64,000 bases of DNA from Fervidobacterium sp. (GCA_026419195.1 JANZZV010000001.1:62001-126000), one strand, 5' to 3'. Counted from the first letter of the stretch, positions 18,173 through 26,791 are shown. Notes: generated by a model from the letters alone, not told the origin. Numbers and translations: made by a program.

Positions 18173-19885
18173 ATGTACAGCACTCAGCAGTTAAAATCAA
18201 TTATTTTGAAGAGAAATGCCCTTATATCAATTATTGTAACTGGATTATTCGTATTGTTTTTTTTCATATGGATCTACTGGTTTGTGAAACAAGATTCTCT
18301 GAAGAGTTTTGAAAATATCGATAACTCTTTCCAAAAGCTTATTTCCTCAGTATCTGAGAATTTATTTTTGACTGAAAAAGCAATAGAAGACCATATAAAT
18401 GCCAATCTATCCTTGGCAATGCAGATCTTAAGTTCGAACAATTATAAAGAATCACTTGATCAGATAAAGAAAATATACGAAGTAAACTTGCCTGTAAGAT
18501 ATGTGGATATCGACATAATTTTGAGCAACAAGGATGGAAATGTAATTTCAAGCACAGGTTTTTATGCAAACTACGAAAAATTGCACTTTAAACCTACTCA
18601 AAATGGTAACAATAGCTTTCCTAAGTTCCTTTCTTTTCTACCTGGTACACGAAGATTAATCATGTACACCTGGTTCCCATTTAAAAGCGACTATATCGTT
18701 TTTGCATTTTACGTTGATCCAAAAATATACGCAAACATAGTAGAGGCATTTGTCAATGCGAAGATCGGGAACGTAAGAGAAATAGCAATCTATATTAACG
18801 AACAAGATCGGTGGGATAGTAGTGTAAAGAGTTTAGATAAATTCATAGCTTCTGGTATACAGAATGAAAAGGTTGTAAGCACTTTTTTAAATGTTCTATT
18901 TTACAAAAAATACACTCTTCATAAATACCAATCTGCAATTACACCGTTGTATCTAAGGGTTTCAATGAGCTATGTTGGTTACCTTTACATAAGTTTGTTG
19001 GTGGTTTTTACATTCATCTTAACAGTGTATATATTCACATATCTTTCCTCGAAATCGTCGATAGAACCATTCGCAACAGATTTAATTATGTTAAACACAG
19101 CTGTTAGTGAGATAGGAAACAGAGGTATACTACCACCCGCGGGTGATTTTAAGCTCTCAGAGTCTCAGCAATTTTATGAGACTCTATCCGCAATGCTTCA
19201 AGAACTCAGTGCAACGATGGAAGAACTTGAGGCAACAAACGAGGAGCTTGAAAAGGCTTACAATGATATTGCCAAAAAAAGTGAGGAGTTTAAGAGTTTG
19301 CTTCTGAACATATCCGAGCGACTTGCAATAATAGCGGAAGGATATGATGAAGACACAGGACAACATATTTACAGAGTCAAGTTGCTAAGTGGTTTTATCG
19401 CGGAAAAGTTGGGACTTGACGAAGAGCAAGTTCAACAGATTAAAATGTTTTCAAGTTTGCATGACATAGGTAAGATCTTTGTTCCGAAAGAAATTCTTCA
19501 AAAGCCAGGAAAGCTTACATCAGAAGAGTGGGACATTATGAGGCAACACACAATATTTGCAAAGAGGATACTCGACGTACCAGGTTTTGAAAGTGCGCTC
19601 AGTATCGCATTGTACCACCATGAAAACTACGATGGAACTGGATATCCTTTCGGTCTAAAAGAAAAAGAAATACCTATAGATGCTCATATAGTCAAACTTG
19701 TTGATGTTTACGATGCTCTTAGATCATCCAGGCCCTATAAAAAAGGATTTACACACGAAGAAACTCTCAAAATAATCCTCGAAGGTGATGGAAGAACTTC
19801 ACCGGAACACTTTGCACCAGAGTTGCTTGAGGTACTCAAAACATATTCAGAAGATATCAGAATGCTTTGGGAAAGTATAAAGTAG
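18173..19885 (+). CDS. Membrane sensor with HD-GYP cyclic-di-GMP phosphodiesterase domain
   Basis: HD-GYP proteins hydrolyse cyclic di-GMP. This 570-residue protein has a membrane helix at about residues 14-36 and an extracytoplasmic sensor region to about 262. A second helix lies near 263-285, then a Glu-rich coiled coil around 335-370 (SATMEELEATNEELEKAY). The C-terminal HD-GYP domain keeps its metal ligands and signature: HIYRVK, SSLHDIGKIFVPKEIL, MRQHTIFAKRIL, YHHENYDGTGYP and KLVDVYDAL. The sensor domain is not one I recognise. The gene faces a minus-strand receptor with a degenerate GGDEF-like end, suggesting a local second-messenger module. Confidence 0.9.
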   Translation: MYSTQQLKSIILKRNALISIIVTGLFVLFFFIWIYWFVKQDSLKSFENIDNSFQKLISSVSENLFLTEKAIEDHINANLSLAMQILSSNNYKESLDQIKKIYEVNLPVRYVDIDIILSNKDGNVISSTGFYANYEKLHFKPTQNGNNSFPKFLSFLPGTRRLIMYTWFPFKSDYIVFAFYVDPKIYANIVEAFVNAKIGNVREIAIYINEQDRWDSSVKSLDKFIASGIQNEKVVSTFLNVLFYKKYTLHKYQSAITPLYLRVSMSYVGYLYISLLVVFTFILTVYIFTYLSSKSSIEPFATDLIMLNTAVSEIGNRGILPPAGDFKLSESQQFYETLSAMLQELSATMEELEATNEELEKAYNDIAKKSEEFKSLLLNISERLAIIAEGYDEDTGQHIYRVKLLSGFIAEKLGLDEEQVQQIKMFSSLHDIGKIFVPKEILQKPGKLTSEEWDIMRQHTIFAKRILDVPGFESALSIALYHHENYDGTGYPFGLKEKEIPIDAHIVKLVDVYDALRSSRPYKKGFTHEETLKIILEGDGRTSPEHFAPELLEVLKTYSEDIRMLWESIK

Positions 19886-19955
19886 ATCATTAAAGTAGCT
19901 ATGAAACTATGTTAGTTTAGTCGATATTGGCTCATATTGTTACGAACTGGTAATT

Positions 19956-21275
19956 TCAGAATGTCTTTTTTCGAAACTCTTTGTCTTTCTCTAACTCAGC
20001 AAATGCATCAAGTAGTGTTTTCTCGATCTTTTCATCTGTTTGCGGATTGAAAACTTTGAGTCCCAAAAACAATTTTGTTTCGATCCCAGACTTTGAAAGA
20101 TTTTCTAATAATACTTTTCTAAACATCTCGATCATGAATGAGGCATATGAATACATTACAAGAATGTAGCTGTTCTCACTGTATTTGAACACAAAGTCAC
20201 CAGGTCTTGTTATTTCAAATAGAGATTTTTCGAAAATTTCTGCTTGCGTTTCATTTAAGGCACCAATTTCAATTGCTAAAATGGAAATAGAATGTGATTC
20301 TCTTCTAGATAGTTCTTCGTATTTTCTTAGTAATTCCATTCCCAAGGTTCTTTCATATATTCCCTTTATTTTTTTATCTTCCTGAAGTTCGTAAGATGTG
20401 ACGGTGTTTTCTTCACGTAGTTTTTCTAGAGCAGCATTGTACAACGCATTGATCTTTCTAATTCTTCGGACAAAAAGATAAACTACTAAGGCAAGTGTTA
20501 CAGATGCAGCTATAAAAAGCAGAAACCAAACCGACAGCATACGGGGATGTGTTGTTTGCTTTAAAAAGTATGAGTTGAACATTCTATTCAGTTCCCCCGT
20601 TGAATTGAGGAAAATCAACTGCTTATCTATTTGCTCAAGTAGGATTGTGTTAGTATTTTTTTTAGTCGCAAATTTCAAGGGTACAGGTGAAAACACATAA
20701 CTTGTTTGATAAACGTTTGGGAACTTTTCGCTGTTCACAAGGAAAGATAACCTGCTCACAACACCATACTTGAAATTACCCTCGTTGACTTCTCTAAGTA
20801 CGTCATAATAAGTATCAAATTCCGTATACTCAACTTTAATGTTAAAACTTTCAAGTAACTCTTTAAACCTTTGATAATAAATATCTCCCCTGTTCGCAGC
20901 AATTCTCGCCCCGTCAAGCTCTCTTAGTTCCTTGAAATTAACACTTGATACAAGCACACCCCAATTCATTACAACAACTTCTTTGTTGAAACTGAAGTTT
21001 TCTTTTCTTTCCTTAGTTTCTGCTATAACCATCAACAGATCAATTTTCCCTTCTTTAAGTTGTTCCATAAGCTGGCTGAACTCACCAAACACGAATTCAA
21101 ATTTGGAGGCCTCCTGTCCGAATGCTTGTTTGAAAATATCGACAAACAGTCCTTTGGGCACCCCTCCATCGTTGTAGCAAAGAGGATAATTATCGTAATA
21201 GCCTACTTTTAGAGAAAAAGATAAACCAAACAATAAGAACAGTTGCACAATTACAGAAATCCTGAGACTTTTCAT
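19956..21275 (-). CDS. Membrane receptor: SBP_bac_3-like domain plus degenerate GGDEF-like domain
   Basis: The 439-residue protein has a signal-like N terminus. A periplasmic amino-acid-binding-type domain covers about 22-240 (KVGYYDNYPLCYNDGGVPKG, then KGLFVDIF and KIDLLMVIAETKERKE). A membrane helix lies at 247-268, followed by a short coiled coil. The C terminus at about 303-430 has the spacing of a GGDEF domain: MELLRKYEEL, then ISILAIEIG, then RPGDFVFKYSENSYILVMYS, where active enzymes have R-GD-ARYGGDEF. The GGDEF loop is replaced by SENSY and the metal Asp of LDID is not kept, so it should not make cyclic di-GMP. The domain calls rest on pattern only. Confidence 0.7.
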   Translation of the reverse strand: MKSLRISVIVQLFLLFGLSFSLKVGYYDNYPLCYNDGGVPKGLFVDIFKQAFGQEASKFEFVFGEFSQLMEQLKEGKIDLLMVIAETKERKENFSFNKEVVVMNWGVLVSSVNFKELRELDGARIAANRGDIYYQRFKELLESFNIKVEYTEFDTYYDVLREVNEGNFKYGVVSRLSFLVNSEKFPNVYQTSYVFSPVPLKFATKKNTNTILLEQIDKQLIFLNSTGELNRMFNSYFLKQTTHPRMLSVWFLLFIAASVTLALVVYLFVRRIRKINALYNAALEKLREENTVTSYELQEDKKIKGIYERTLGMELLRKYEELSRRESHSISILAIEIGALNETQAEIFEKSLFEITRPGDFVFKYSENSYILVMYSYASFMIEMFRKVLLENLSKSGIETKLFLGLKVFNPQTDEKIEKTLLDAFAELEKDKEFRKKTF

Positions 21276-21323
21276 ATATTTCCCCCTTTCAAAAAATGAA
21301 AGATGGCAAAGTTATTTAATCAA

Positions 21324-21332
21324 ATTATACCA
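21324..21332 (-). promoter_or_regulatory. Extended -10 promoter for receptor gene
   Basis: Minus-strand TGGTATAAT, 49 bases before the receptor start. A second TATAAT lies 12 bases upstream (21336-21341). Both are back to back with the rpsB promoter in a very AT-rich stretch. Confidence 0.55.
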
Positions 21333-21352
21333 TATATTATACAAAAATTATC

Positions 21353-21380
21353 TTGACTAATCAAAGTTGTATGGTAAAAT
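21353..21380 (+). promoter_or_regulatory. rpsB promoter
   Basis: TTGACT (21353-21358) and TAAAAT (21375-21380) are spaced 16 bases apart with a TG extension before the -10. This is one of the strongest promoters in the window. The AT-rich run upstream could serve as an UP element. Confidence 0.8.
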
Positions 21381-21386
21381 TCCAAA

Positions 21387-21519
21387 CGTCGGGTACTGTC
21401 CAAAAATTCACACGCTTACCGTTTCCCACCTCGGTGCTCTTGCCTTTTTCAGTAAAAAAGGTTTAGAGTCGGTGGGTAAAGGTGGCGGAGGAAAAAACCA
21501 AATTGATGGAGGTGTATTT
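21387..21519 (+). promoter_or_regulatory. Structured leader of rpsB, candidate ribosomal autoregulatory element
   Basis: About 130 untranslated bases separate the promoter from rpsB and fold into a long interrupted helix. The pairs are ACC (21418-21420) with GGT (21481-21483), CCCACC (21425-21430) with GGTGGG (21471-21476), CTCT (21437-21440) with AGAG (21465-21468), and CCTTTTT (21443-21449) with AAAAAGG closing the end. Such leaders often bind the encoded ribosomal protein; here that is inference. The strand is open in the rpsB frame but has no start after the transcription start. Confidence 0.6.
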
Positions 21520-22290
21520 ATGCCGGTAGCTACTATGAAACAACTTCTTGAAGCAGGTGTTCACTTTGGACACAGAACACAAAGATGGAACCCAAAGATG
21601 AAGCCGTATATCTATGGTGCAAGAAAAGGTATTTACATTATTGACCTTCAAAAGACTGTCAAATTATTGGACGAAGCTTACGATTTTGTTAGGGATGTTG
21701 CAAGTAAAGGAGGAACTATTCTTTTTGTGGGTACTAAAAAGCAAGCCCAGCAAGTTGTGAAAAATGAAGCTGAAAGATGCGGCGGATTTTACGTGAACAA
21801 CAGATGGCTTGGAGGTCTTTTAACGAACTTCCAAACCATACAATCAAGAATCCAGAAACTTATTGAACTTGAAGAGATGGAATCAAATGGTGAGCTTGAA
21901 AAGCTTCCAAAAAAAGAGCAAAGTAAACTAAGAAAGACTCTCGATAAACTCAGAAAAAATCTCGGCGGTGTGAAAAGTATGAGAAGTCTTCCAGATGTCG
22001 TATTCATAGTCGATCCAAGAAAAGAAAAAATAGCAGTTGAAGAAGCAAATTACCTTGGTATACCAATTGTTGCAATGGTTGACACAAATTGTGATCCTGA
22101 ACCTATCGATTACGTTATTCCATCAAATGATGATGCAATAAGGGCAATAGCACTTATAACCGCAAAGATAGCAGATGCCTATCTTGAAGGCAGGGAAGGT
22201 GTACCATACTCAACGCAAGAAGCCGTTGAAGAAACGACCGAGGAAATAGAAATTAATATCCCAGACAATCTTGATGAAGAAGAAATATAA
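21520..22290 (+). CDS. rpsB: 30S ribosomal protein S2
   Basis: S2 joins the small subunit late in assembly, near the mRNA exit side. The 256-residue protein shows the full family pattern: [26 protein letters not shown], then [47 protein letters not shown], and the C-terminal [20 protein letters not shown]. The ATG has GGAGG 7-8 bases upstream. An in-frame extension of 51 codons upstream begins inside the promoter and is not real. Unlike in most bacteria, tsf does not follow. A terminator stands 5 bases after the stop, so S2 appears to be a one-gene unit. Confidence 0.98.
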   Translation: MPVATMKQLLEAGVHFGHRTQRWNPKMKPYIYGARKGIYIIDLQKTVKLLDEAYDFVRDVASKGGTILFVGTKKQAQQVVKNEAERCGGFYVNNRWLGGLLTNFQTIQSRIQKLIELEEMESNGELEKLPKKEQSKLRKTLDKLRKNLGGVKSMRSLPDVVFIVDPRKEKIAVEEANYLGIPIVAMVDTNCDPEPIDYVIPSNDDAIRAIALITAKIADAYLEGREGVPYSTQEAVEETTEEIEINIPDNLDEEEI

Positions 22291-22294
22291 AAAG

Positions 22295-22326
22295 AAAAAG
22301 TCCCCAAATTGGGGACTTTTTTTGTT
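22295..22326 (+). terminator. Rho-independent terminator after rpsB
   Basis: AAAAAGTCCCC, AAATT, GGGGACTTTTT: an 11-base stem running straight into a T-run. Confidence 0.93.
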
Positions 22327-22345
22327 TTTTGCTTTCAAAAAATAA

Positions 22346-23218
22346 TTACAATTTCTTTTGTCTTAAATACGAATTGCCGAATAGGGCGATTAAAATAAGA
22401 CACATTCCAACTATTTGAACAGACTTTATGGTTTCATGTCTTATTACGCTACCTGCCAGAACAGAAACTATAGTTGTAAGATTTGAAAACAATGAAGATA
22501 CAGTCGGCGAAACTTTACTAAGCATGTAGTTCACCAAAAAGAATGCAACAGTTGAAGACAGCACACCAAGATAAAGTGCACCAATAACAACAGGAAAAGA
22601 AAGGTTCAAGGAAAACTGCCCTGTGGTTATACTGAGTAAAGTAAAAAATACAAATCCTGTTAACATCATAAAGAAGGTTATTTCTTCAGGCCTGAATTCT
22701 TCTGATAGTCTTCTTGAAGATATATTATAAAACGCTGCTGAAAAAACAGCTCCAAGGATCAATATTTTTCCTAAAAGTTCACCAGTAAGATTTACATCAA
22801 AACCGATAATCAATACTACTCCGAAAAAGCTCATGAACGCAAAAATAATCTGATACCATTTTATCTTTTCTTTTAATGTCAAGGGACTTAGAATCATCAC
22901 AGTTATTGGTATCATCGCAATAAGCATACCTGCTTCTGATGAGGTTGTATATTTCAATCCGTTTGTCTCGAATATAAAATACAAAACAGGTTGGAAGATA
23001 GCAACGCGCCATAATTTCCAGTAAGGTTTTTTACTTAGCCTCACAATTTTAAGTACAAGTAGTATGACCATTACTACACTTGCTACGAAAAATCTGTACG
23101 AAAGAAAAGTATAGACTGTTACGTGCTCAATGCTGTTCTTGGTGAAAAGGAACGACAAGCCGAATATAAAAGAAACACAAAGACCTGAAAGAAATACCTT
23201 TATACTCAAACTTTTCAC
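22346..23218 (-). CDS. EamA/DMT-superfamily membrane transporter
   Basis: This is a drug/metabolite-transporter superfamily permease with two EamA repeats. The 290-residue protein has about ten hydrophobic segments and almost no soluble part. Repeat 1 begins VFLSGLCVSFIFGLSFLFTKNSI. Repeat 2 begins LGKILILGAVFSAAFYNISSRR and ends in the typical SLFSNLTTIVSVLAGSVI with a basic tail. The substrate cannot be predicted; family members export amino acids, nucleosides or drugs. Two starts are possible, GTG at 23218 and TTG three codons later, which is better spaced from GGAG. The gene follows rarA by 56 bases in the same direction. Confidence 0.85.
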   Translation of the reverse strand: MKSLSIKVFLSGLCVSFIFGLSFLFTKNSIEHVTVYTFLSYRFFVASVVMVILLVLKIVRLSKKPYWKLWRVAIFQPVLYFIFETNGLKYTTSSEAGMLIAMIPITVMILSPLTLKEKIKWYQIIFAFMSFFGVVLIIGFDVNLTGELLGKILILGAVFSAAFYNISSRRLSEEFRPEEITFFMMLTGFVFFTLLSITTGQFSLNLSFPVVIGALYLGVLSSTVAFFLVNYMLSKVSPTVSSLFSNLTTIVSVLAGSVIRHETIKSVQIVGMCLILIALFGNSYLRQKKL

Positions 23219-23274
23219 TCTCCAAGCAAAAATTAATATATTTCAATACAAAATTATGAAAATATGCCTCCCTT

Positions 23275-24492
23275 TCATTTTTCAAACCTTTCCTGCCAAA
23301 GTTTTTTATAAATATCAGCTAATTTTCCTTCCTTCGATATATTTCGTGGGTTGTAAATTCTGTCTGTTATTTGTTGCGGTAGATATCTTTGTTTGATGAA
23401 TCCTCCGTATTCGTGTGGATATTTGTATCCACTATCTTCAACGTTAAGCAAATGCCTGGGTACTGGAATATTGGCTGTTAAGCGTGCGACTTCTAAAGCT
23501 TTGCTGACAGCCTCGTAACTTGAATTACTCTTAGGAGCTAATGAAAGGTATATCACACACTCAGATAAATTAATGACACATTCTGGAAGCCCAACACTTT
23601 CAACGGCTTGCATCGTTGCTGTTGCCAGAACTAATGCAAAGGGATCTGCTAATCCGACATCTTCACTGGCTAATATCACAAGTCTTCTTGCGATAAACCT
23701 TGGATCTTCTCCACCGTTTAACATGCGAGCCATATAGTATAACGCGGCATCTGGATCACTACCTCTAATACTCTTAATGAAAGCAGATGCAAGGTTGTAA
23801 TGTTCAGAATCAGTGTATTTTGTTACGTATTCACCAACATACATCTCATAAACAGTATCATCGATCACGTCTTTTCCACTCACCTTTGCCATATTTGAAA
23901 GTAGTTCATAAGTGTTTAAAAGAAATCTTGCATCTCCATTAGCCGATGCTATGATACTCTCTTTAACGCTTTGTTTTACATCTACGCCTAATCTATTCAC
24001 AGCATTTTGCAAGATCGTATCTAACTCGCTTGGTGAAAGTTTTTTGAATCTCAAGACTCTACATCTTGACAAAAGTGCAGGATTTATTGTGTATTGTGGG
24101 TTCTCCGTTGTGGTGCCAAAAAGTATATATGTTCCTGTTTCAACACCTGGCAAGAAGACATCTTGTTGCTTTTTATTGAATCGGTGAAGCTCATCTATGA
24201 ACAACACTACCTTCTTTATGCCTCTCATACTATAAGCGTATCTTTCCCACTTTTTAACGTCCTCAACAGAAGTGAATGCGGCATTAAGGTGAACAATTTC
24301 ATAATCTGTGTACTTTCTTAACAAACCCAAAACCGATGTTTTTCCACTACCAGGTGGTCCAACAAGTATAGCAGAAAATAAATTACTTGCTTCAATTGCT
24401 ATACGCAAAAGAGCACCTTCACCAAGAAGGTGCTCTTGACCTATGAAATTTTCAAACGAATTAGGCCTGAGTATTTCGCTTAAACCATTCAA
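23275..24492 (-). CDS. rarA: Replication-associated recombination ATPase RarA (MgsA)
   Basis: RarA is a clamp-loader-like AAA+ ATPase that acts at stalled replication forks. The 405 residues begin with the family text ILRPNSFENFIGQEHLLG. Walker A is GPPGSGKT, Walker B and the Glu are in VLFIDELHRFNKKQQD, and sensor 1 is LFGTTTENPQYTINPALLSRCR. The C-terminal part has SIRGSDPDAALYYMARML and EDVGLADPFAL, then YKYPHEYGG, all typical. The TTG start lies inside the 3' end of the epimerase gene (32-base overlap) behind a weak AAGAG site, so coupling is likely. A 12-base perfect hairpin sits 55-83 bases into the gene. Confidence 0.94.
   Translation of the reverse strand: MNGLSEILRPNSFENFIGQEHLLGEGALLRIAIEASNLFSAILVGPPGSGKTSVLGLLRKYTDYEIVHLNAAFTSVEDVKKWERYAYSMRGIKKVVLFIDELHRFNKKQQDVFLPGVETGTYILFGTTTENPQYTINPALLSRCRVLRFKKLSPSELDTILQNAVNRLGVDVKQSVKESIIASANGDARFLLNTYELLSNMAKVSGKDVIDDTVYEMYVGEYVTKYTDSEHYNLASAFIKSIRGSDPDAALYYMARMLNGGEDPRFIARRLVILASEDVGLADPFALVLATATMQAVESVGLPECVINLSECVIYLSLAPKSNSSYEAVSKALEVARLTANIPVPRHLLNVEDSGYKYPHEYGGFIKQRYLPQQITDRIYNPRNISKEGKLADIYKKLWQERFEK
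24409..24437 (-). repeat. Strong hairpin inside the 5' part of rarA
   Basis: On the coding strand AAGAGCACCTTC, TTGGT, GAAGGTGCTCTT forms a perfect 12-base stem with a 5-base loop. It is followed by TTGCG rather than a T-run. It covers codons 19-28. Confidence 0.85.
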
Positions 24493-25396
24493 CAGTTCTC
24501 TTCAACCCCTCTTCAAGAGAGTGCTTAGGTTCCCATTTAAGTTCTATCCATGCCCTGTTATAACAAAGCACACTTTTTCTTATATCACCTTTTCTATGTG
24601 GACCGTAGATTGGATCTTTTTTGTATCCAGTCAGCTTTTTAAGTATCTTGAATAACTCATTTGTTGTTGTTCCAGTTGCTGTACCTATGTTTATAACAAG
24701 TCCATCTCCTTTTTCCATAGCCTTTATATTCGCATCTACAACATCTTCGACGTAAATGTAATCCCTTGTGTACTCTCCATCTCCGAATATGGTGCACTCT
24801 TCATTTTTCAACATTCTGGAGGTAAATATTGCAACAACACCTGCTTCTCCGTACGGATCTTGTCTCGGTCCATATACATTTCCGTATCTTAACACGGTGT
24901 ATTTTAAACCAAATTCCTTGCTAAAAAATCTCAAATAATTTTCGACGGAAAGCTTTGCTATTCCGTATGGGGACATTGGCTGTGGAAAGACACTCTCTGG
25001 TGTTGGAAAGACTTTTACATCTTCGCCGTATATTGCTCCACCGGTTGAAGAAAATATAAATTTTCTGACTCCATTCTCAATAGAAGCCTTTATAAGATTG
25101 ATGCTACCAATTATATTCCAATTTGCATCCTTTATTGGGTCTTTGACCGATATTGCGACACTTGCTTGAGCTGCAAGATGGAAAACGTATTCAAATTTTT
25201 CAGAAGAAAAAAGTTCGTTCACCTTTTCCGTGTCGTATATGTCCATTTCTATAAACTTAGCTCTAGGGTTTACATTTTCTCGCTTGCCAGTTGAGAGGTT
25301 GTCAATGACAACAACATCGTGTCCTAATTCCACAAGTTTATCTGCTACATGTGAACCGATAAATCCAGCACCACCTGTTACAAGTACTTTACTCAT
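24461..25396 (-). CDS. NAD-dependent sugar epimerase/dehydratase (UDP-glucose 4-epimerase-like)
   Basis: This is an extended short-chain dehydrogenase that converts nucleotide sugars. The 311-residue protein has the NAD loop VTGGAGFIGSHVADKL and DNLSTGKRENV. The catalytic Ser is in FSSTGGAIYG, the YxxxK pair is in SPYGIAK, and substrate-binding text includes RYGNVYGPRQDPYGEAGVVAIF. These motifs fit UDP-glucose or UDP-galactose 4-epimerases, but the substrate is inferred. The ATG at 25396, 9 bases after GGAGG, overlaps the end of the DtxR-like gene by 8 bases. An ATG three codons upstream abuts the ribosome site and is rejected. The 3' end overlaps rarA. Confidence 0.88.
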   Translation of the reverse strand: MSKVLVTGGAGFIGSHVADKLVELGHDVVVIDNLSTGKRENVNPRAKFIEMDIYDTEKVNELFSSEKFEYVFHLAAQASVAISVKDPIKDANWNIIGSINLIKASIENGVRKFIFSSTGGAIYGEDVKVFPTPESVFPQPMSPYGIAKLSVENYLRFFSKEFGLKYTVLRYGNVYGPRQDPYGEAGVVAIFTSRMLKNEECTIFGDGEYTRDYIYVEDVVDANIKAMEKGDGLVINIGTATGTTTNELFKILKKLTGYKKDPIYGPHRKGDIRKSVLCYNRAWIELKWEPKHSLEEGLKRTVEWFKRNTQA

Positions 25397-25907
25397 ATAC
25401 TTCATCCTCCTTAATTTTCTCTTTTAACTTAAGTACTTCTTCGGGTATTTCAAGATTCATTCTTTGTTCTTTAATGAATTGTTCAAGTTCTTTTGCTTTA
25501 TCAACGGTGAAATCAATAAGTATAGAGTAAAACTTTCTGAGCTTTCTCCTGGTTTCTTGGTCTAGATCATACACAATAAGACTTGCTATTTGCTCAGCCT
25601 TTTTTTCTGGCACACCAACGACGTACATGAAGAAATATTTTATCCTCGATTCACCTGATCTAAGCATTTGGGCAATTCTTAATCCACGTGTTGTTAGCTT
25701 GACAAAACCGTACCTTTTATGATCGACAAGACCAAGTTCTACAAGTTTTTTAACCGCATTGGTTGCACTTGCATAAGACACGTTCTTACTACGTGCTATG
25801 TCTGAAATTCGTGCCACACCTTCTTTTTCTACTAAAGTATATATAGTGGATACGTAACTCATGACAGTTGGTGTTAACTTTGTTTCATGCCTTGATTCGT
25901 TTTTCAC
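25389..25907 (-). CDS. DtxR/MntR-like winged-helix regulator without the usual metal ligands
   Basis: The 172-residue protein has a DtxR-type winged helix at about residues 10-75: VMSYVSTIYTLVEKEGVARISDIARSKNVSYASATNAVKKL, then GLVDHKRYGFVKLTTRG. A dimerisation segment follows at about 76-125 (YFFMYVVGVPEKKAEQIASLIVYDLD). In DtxR and MntR the last stretch carries the metal ligands in a xxEHxls pattern. Here the E-H pair reads V-Y, so classical metal sensing looks lost. The GTG at 25907 is 8 bases after GGAGG and one base past the udg stop. Targets are unknown; the same transcript carries udg, the epimerase and rarA. Confidence 0.75.
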   Translation of the reverse strand: MKNESRHETKLTPTVMSYVSTIYTLVEKEGVARISDIARSKNVSYASATNAVKKLVELGLVDHKRYGFVKLTTRGLRIAQMLRSGESRIKYFFMYVVGVPEKKAEQIASLIVYDLDQETRRKLRKFYSILIDFTVDKAKELEQFIKEQRMNLEIPEEVLKLKEKIKEDEVYE

Positions 25908-25908
25908 A

Positions 25909-26559
25909 TTACTTTCCTCCCTGATCGTTACCGTCTTCAACGTTTTTATCAATATCAATTTTTACACCATTTATCTCATTTACAAACATATCATAATATT
26001 TCTTAACCTTCTTAATATCTTGCCATGTTAAATCTTTTGGACTGCCTTTTTCTTTCGACGGATTTCTGAGCAAATAACTTGGATGAAACATCGGAAAGAT
26101 TATTATCTCACCTTTCCATATTATTTGCTTTCCTCTAATCTTTGTTATAGACTCTTCTTTCCCAAGAAAAAACGAAGCAGCTGTACTACCAAGAGGTACA
26201 ATCATCCGAGGATTTATAAGCTGAATTTGAGCTATTAAATAATGAGAACAGGTTTGAATTTCCATAGAATTTGGTACTCTGTTATTAGGGGGTCTGCATT
26301 TGACAACGTTAGTAATATATACCTCCTCACGCTTTATATTTACAGATTCTAAAATCTTCGTTAGTAATTGTCCAGCTTTGCCTACAAACGGTCTTCCTTG
26401 GTTGTCTTCTTCTTCACCAGGACCTTCCCCGACAAACATGATTGGTGAATATATATTACCTTCGCCAGGTACAGCATTTTTTCTTAATAATCCAAGTGGA
26501 CAACTTTGGCATTCTCTTATCCTATCTTCAATAACCTTCATTAATTCTTCCTTTTTCAT
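25909..26559 (-). CDS. Type-4 uracil-DNA glycosylase with iron-sulfur cluster
   Basis: This enzyme removes uracil from DNA, which matters in thermophiles where cytosine deamination is fast. It is a family 4 UDG. Motif 1 is GEGPGEEEDNQGRPFVGKAG, and motif 2 is FHPSYLLRNP. The four cluster cysteines are in CQSC, KCRPPNNR and QTCSHY. The protein is 216 residues from the ATG at 26559, which follows GAGGTGTGTTTG. An ATG 22 codons upstream would add an unrelated segment and is rejected. It is first in a run with the DtxR-like regulator, epimerase and rarA, and the neighbour RarA also serves genome maintenance. Confidence 0.93.
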   Translation of the reverse strand: MKKEELMKVIEDRIRECQSCPLGLLRKNAVPGEGNIYSPIMFVGEGPGEEEDNQGRPFVGKAGQLLTKILESVNIKREEVYITNVVKCRPPNNRVPNSMEIQTCSHYLIAQIQLINPRMIVPLGSTAASFFLGKEESITKIRGKQIIWKGEIIIFPMFHPSYLLRNPSKEKGSPKDLTWQDIKKVKKYYDMFVNEINGVKIDIDKNVEDGNDQGGK

Positions 26560-26643
26560 CAAACACACCTCTGAAAAAAGATTTGCAAATGCCGAATAAA
26601 AAACGATAGAATTGTAGCTTAACAATGTTTAGCTAACAATTTT

Positions 26644-26673
26644 ATTATATCATAAAACTTTGAAAAATAGCAA
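26644..26673 (-). promoter_or_regulatory. Promoter for udg run
   Basis: On the minus strand TTGCTA and TATAAT are spaced 18 bases apart, with a TG extension before the -10. It lies about 85 bases before the udg ATG. A long T/A-rich tract flanks it upstream. Confidence 0.65.
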
Positions 26674-26716
26674 GTTTTTGTTTTTTGTTTTTTTGATCAA
26701 ACATAGTTTATAGATT

Positions 26717-26748
26717 AAAATGGCACTGTCCGATAAAAGACAGTGCCA
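26717..26748 (-). terminator. Terminator of the ABC exporter operon
   Basis: TGGCACTGTC, CGATAAAA, GACAGTGCCA: a perfect 10-base stem. On the minus strand it is followed by TTTTAATC, 43 bases after the exporter stop. Confidence 0.85.
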
Positions 26749-26791
26749 AATTGTTTTACTAAGTTAAAAAATGTTAAGTCAGACTTTCAAC

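Noticed and set aside
21367-21519. A 51-codon N-terminal extension of S2 in frame
   Set aside because: It begins inside the -35/-10 spacer of the rpsB promoter, reads through the leader hairpins and is not S2-like. The ATG at 21520 has a proper ribosome site.
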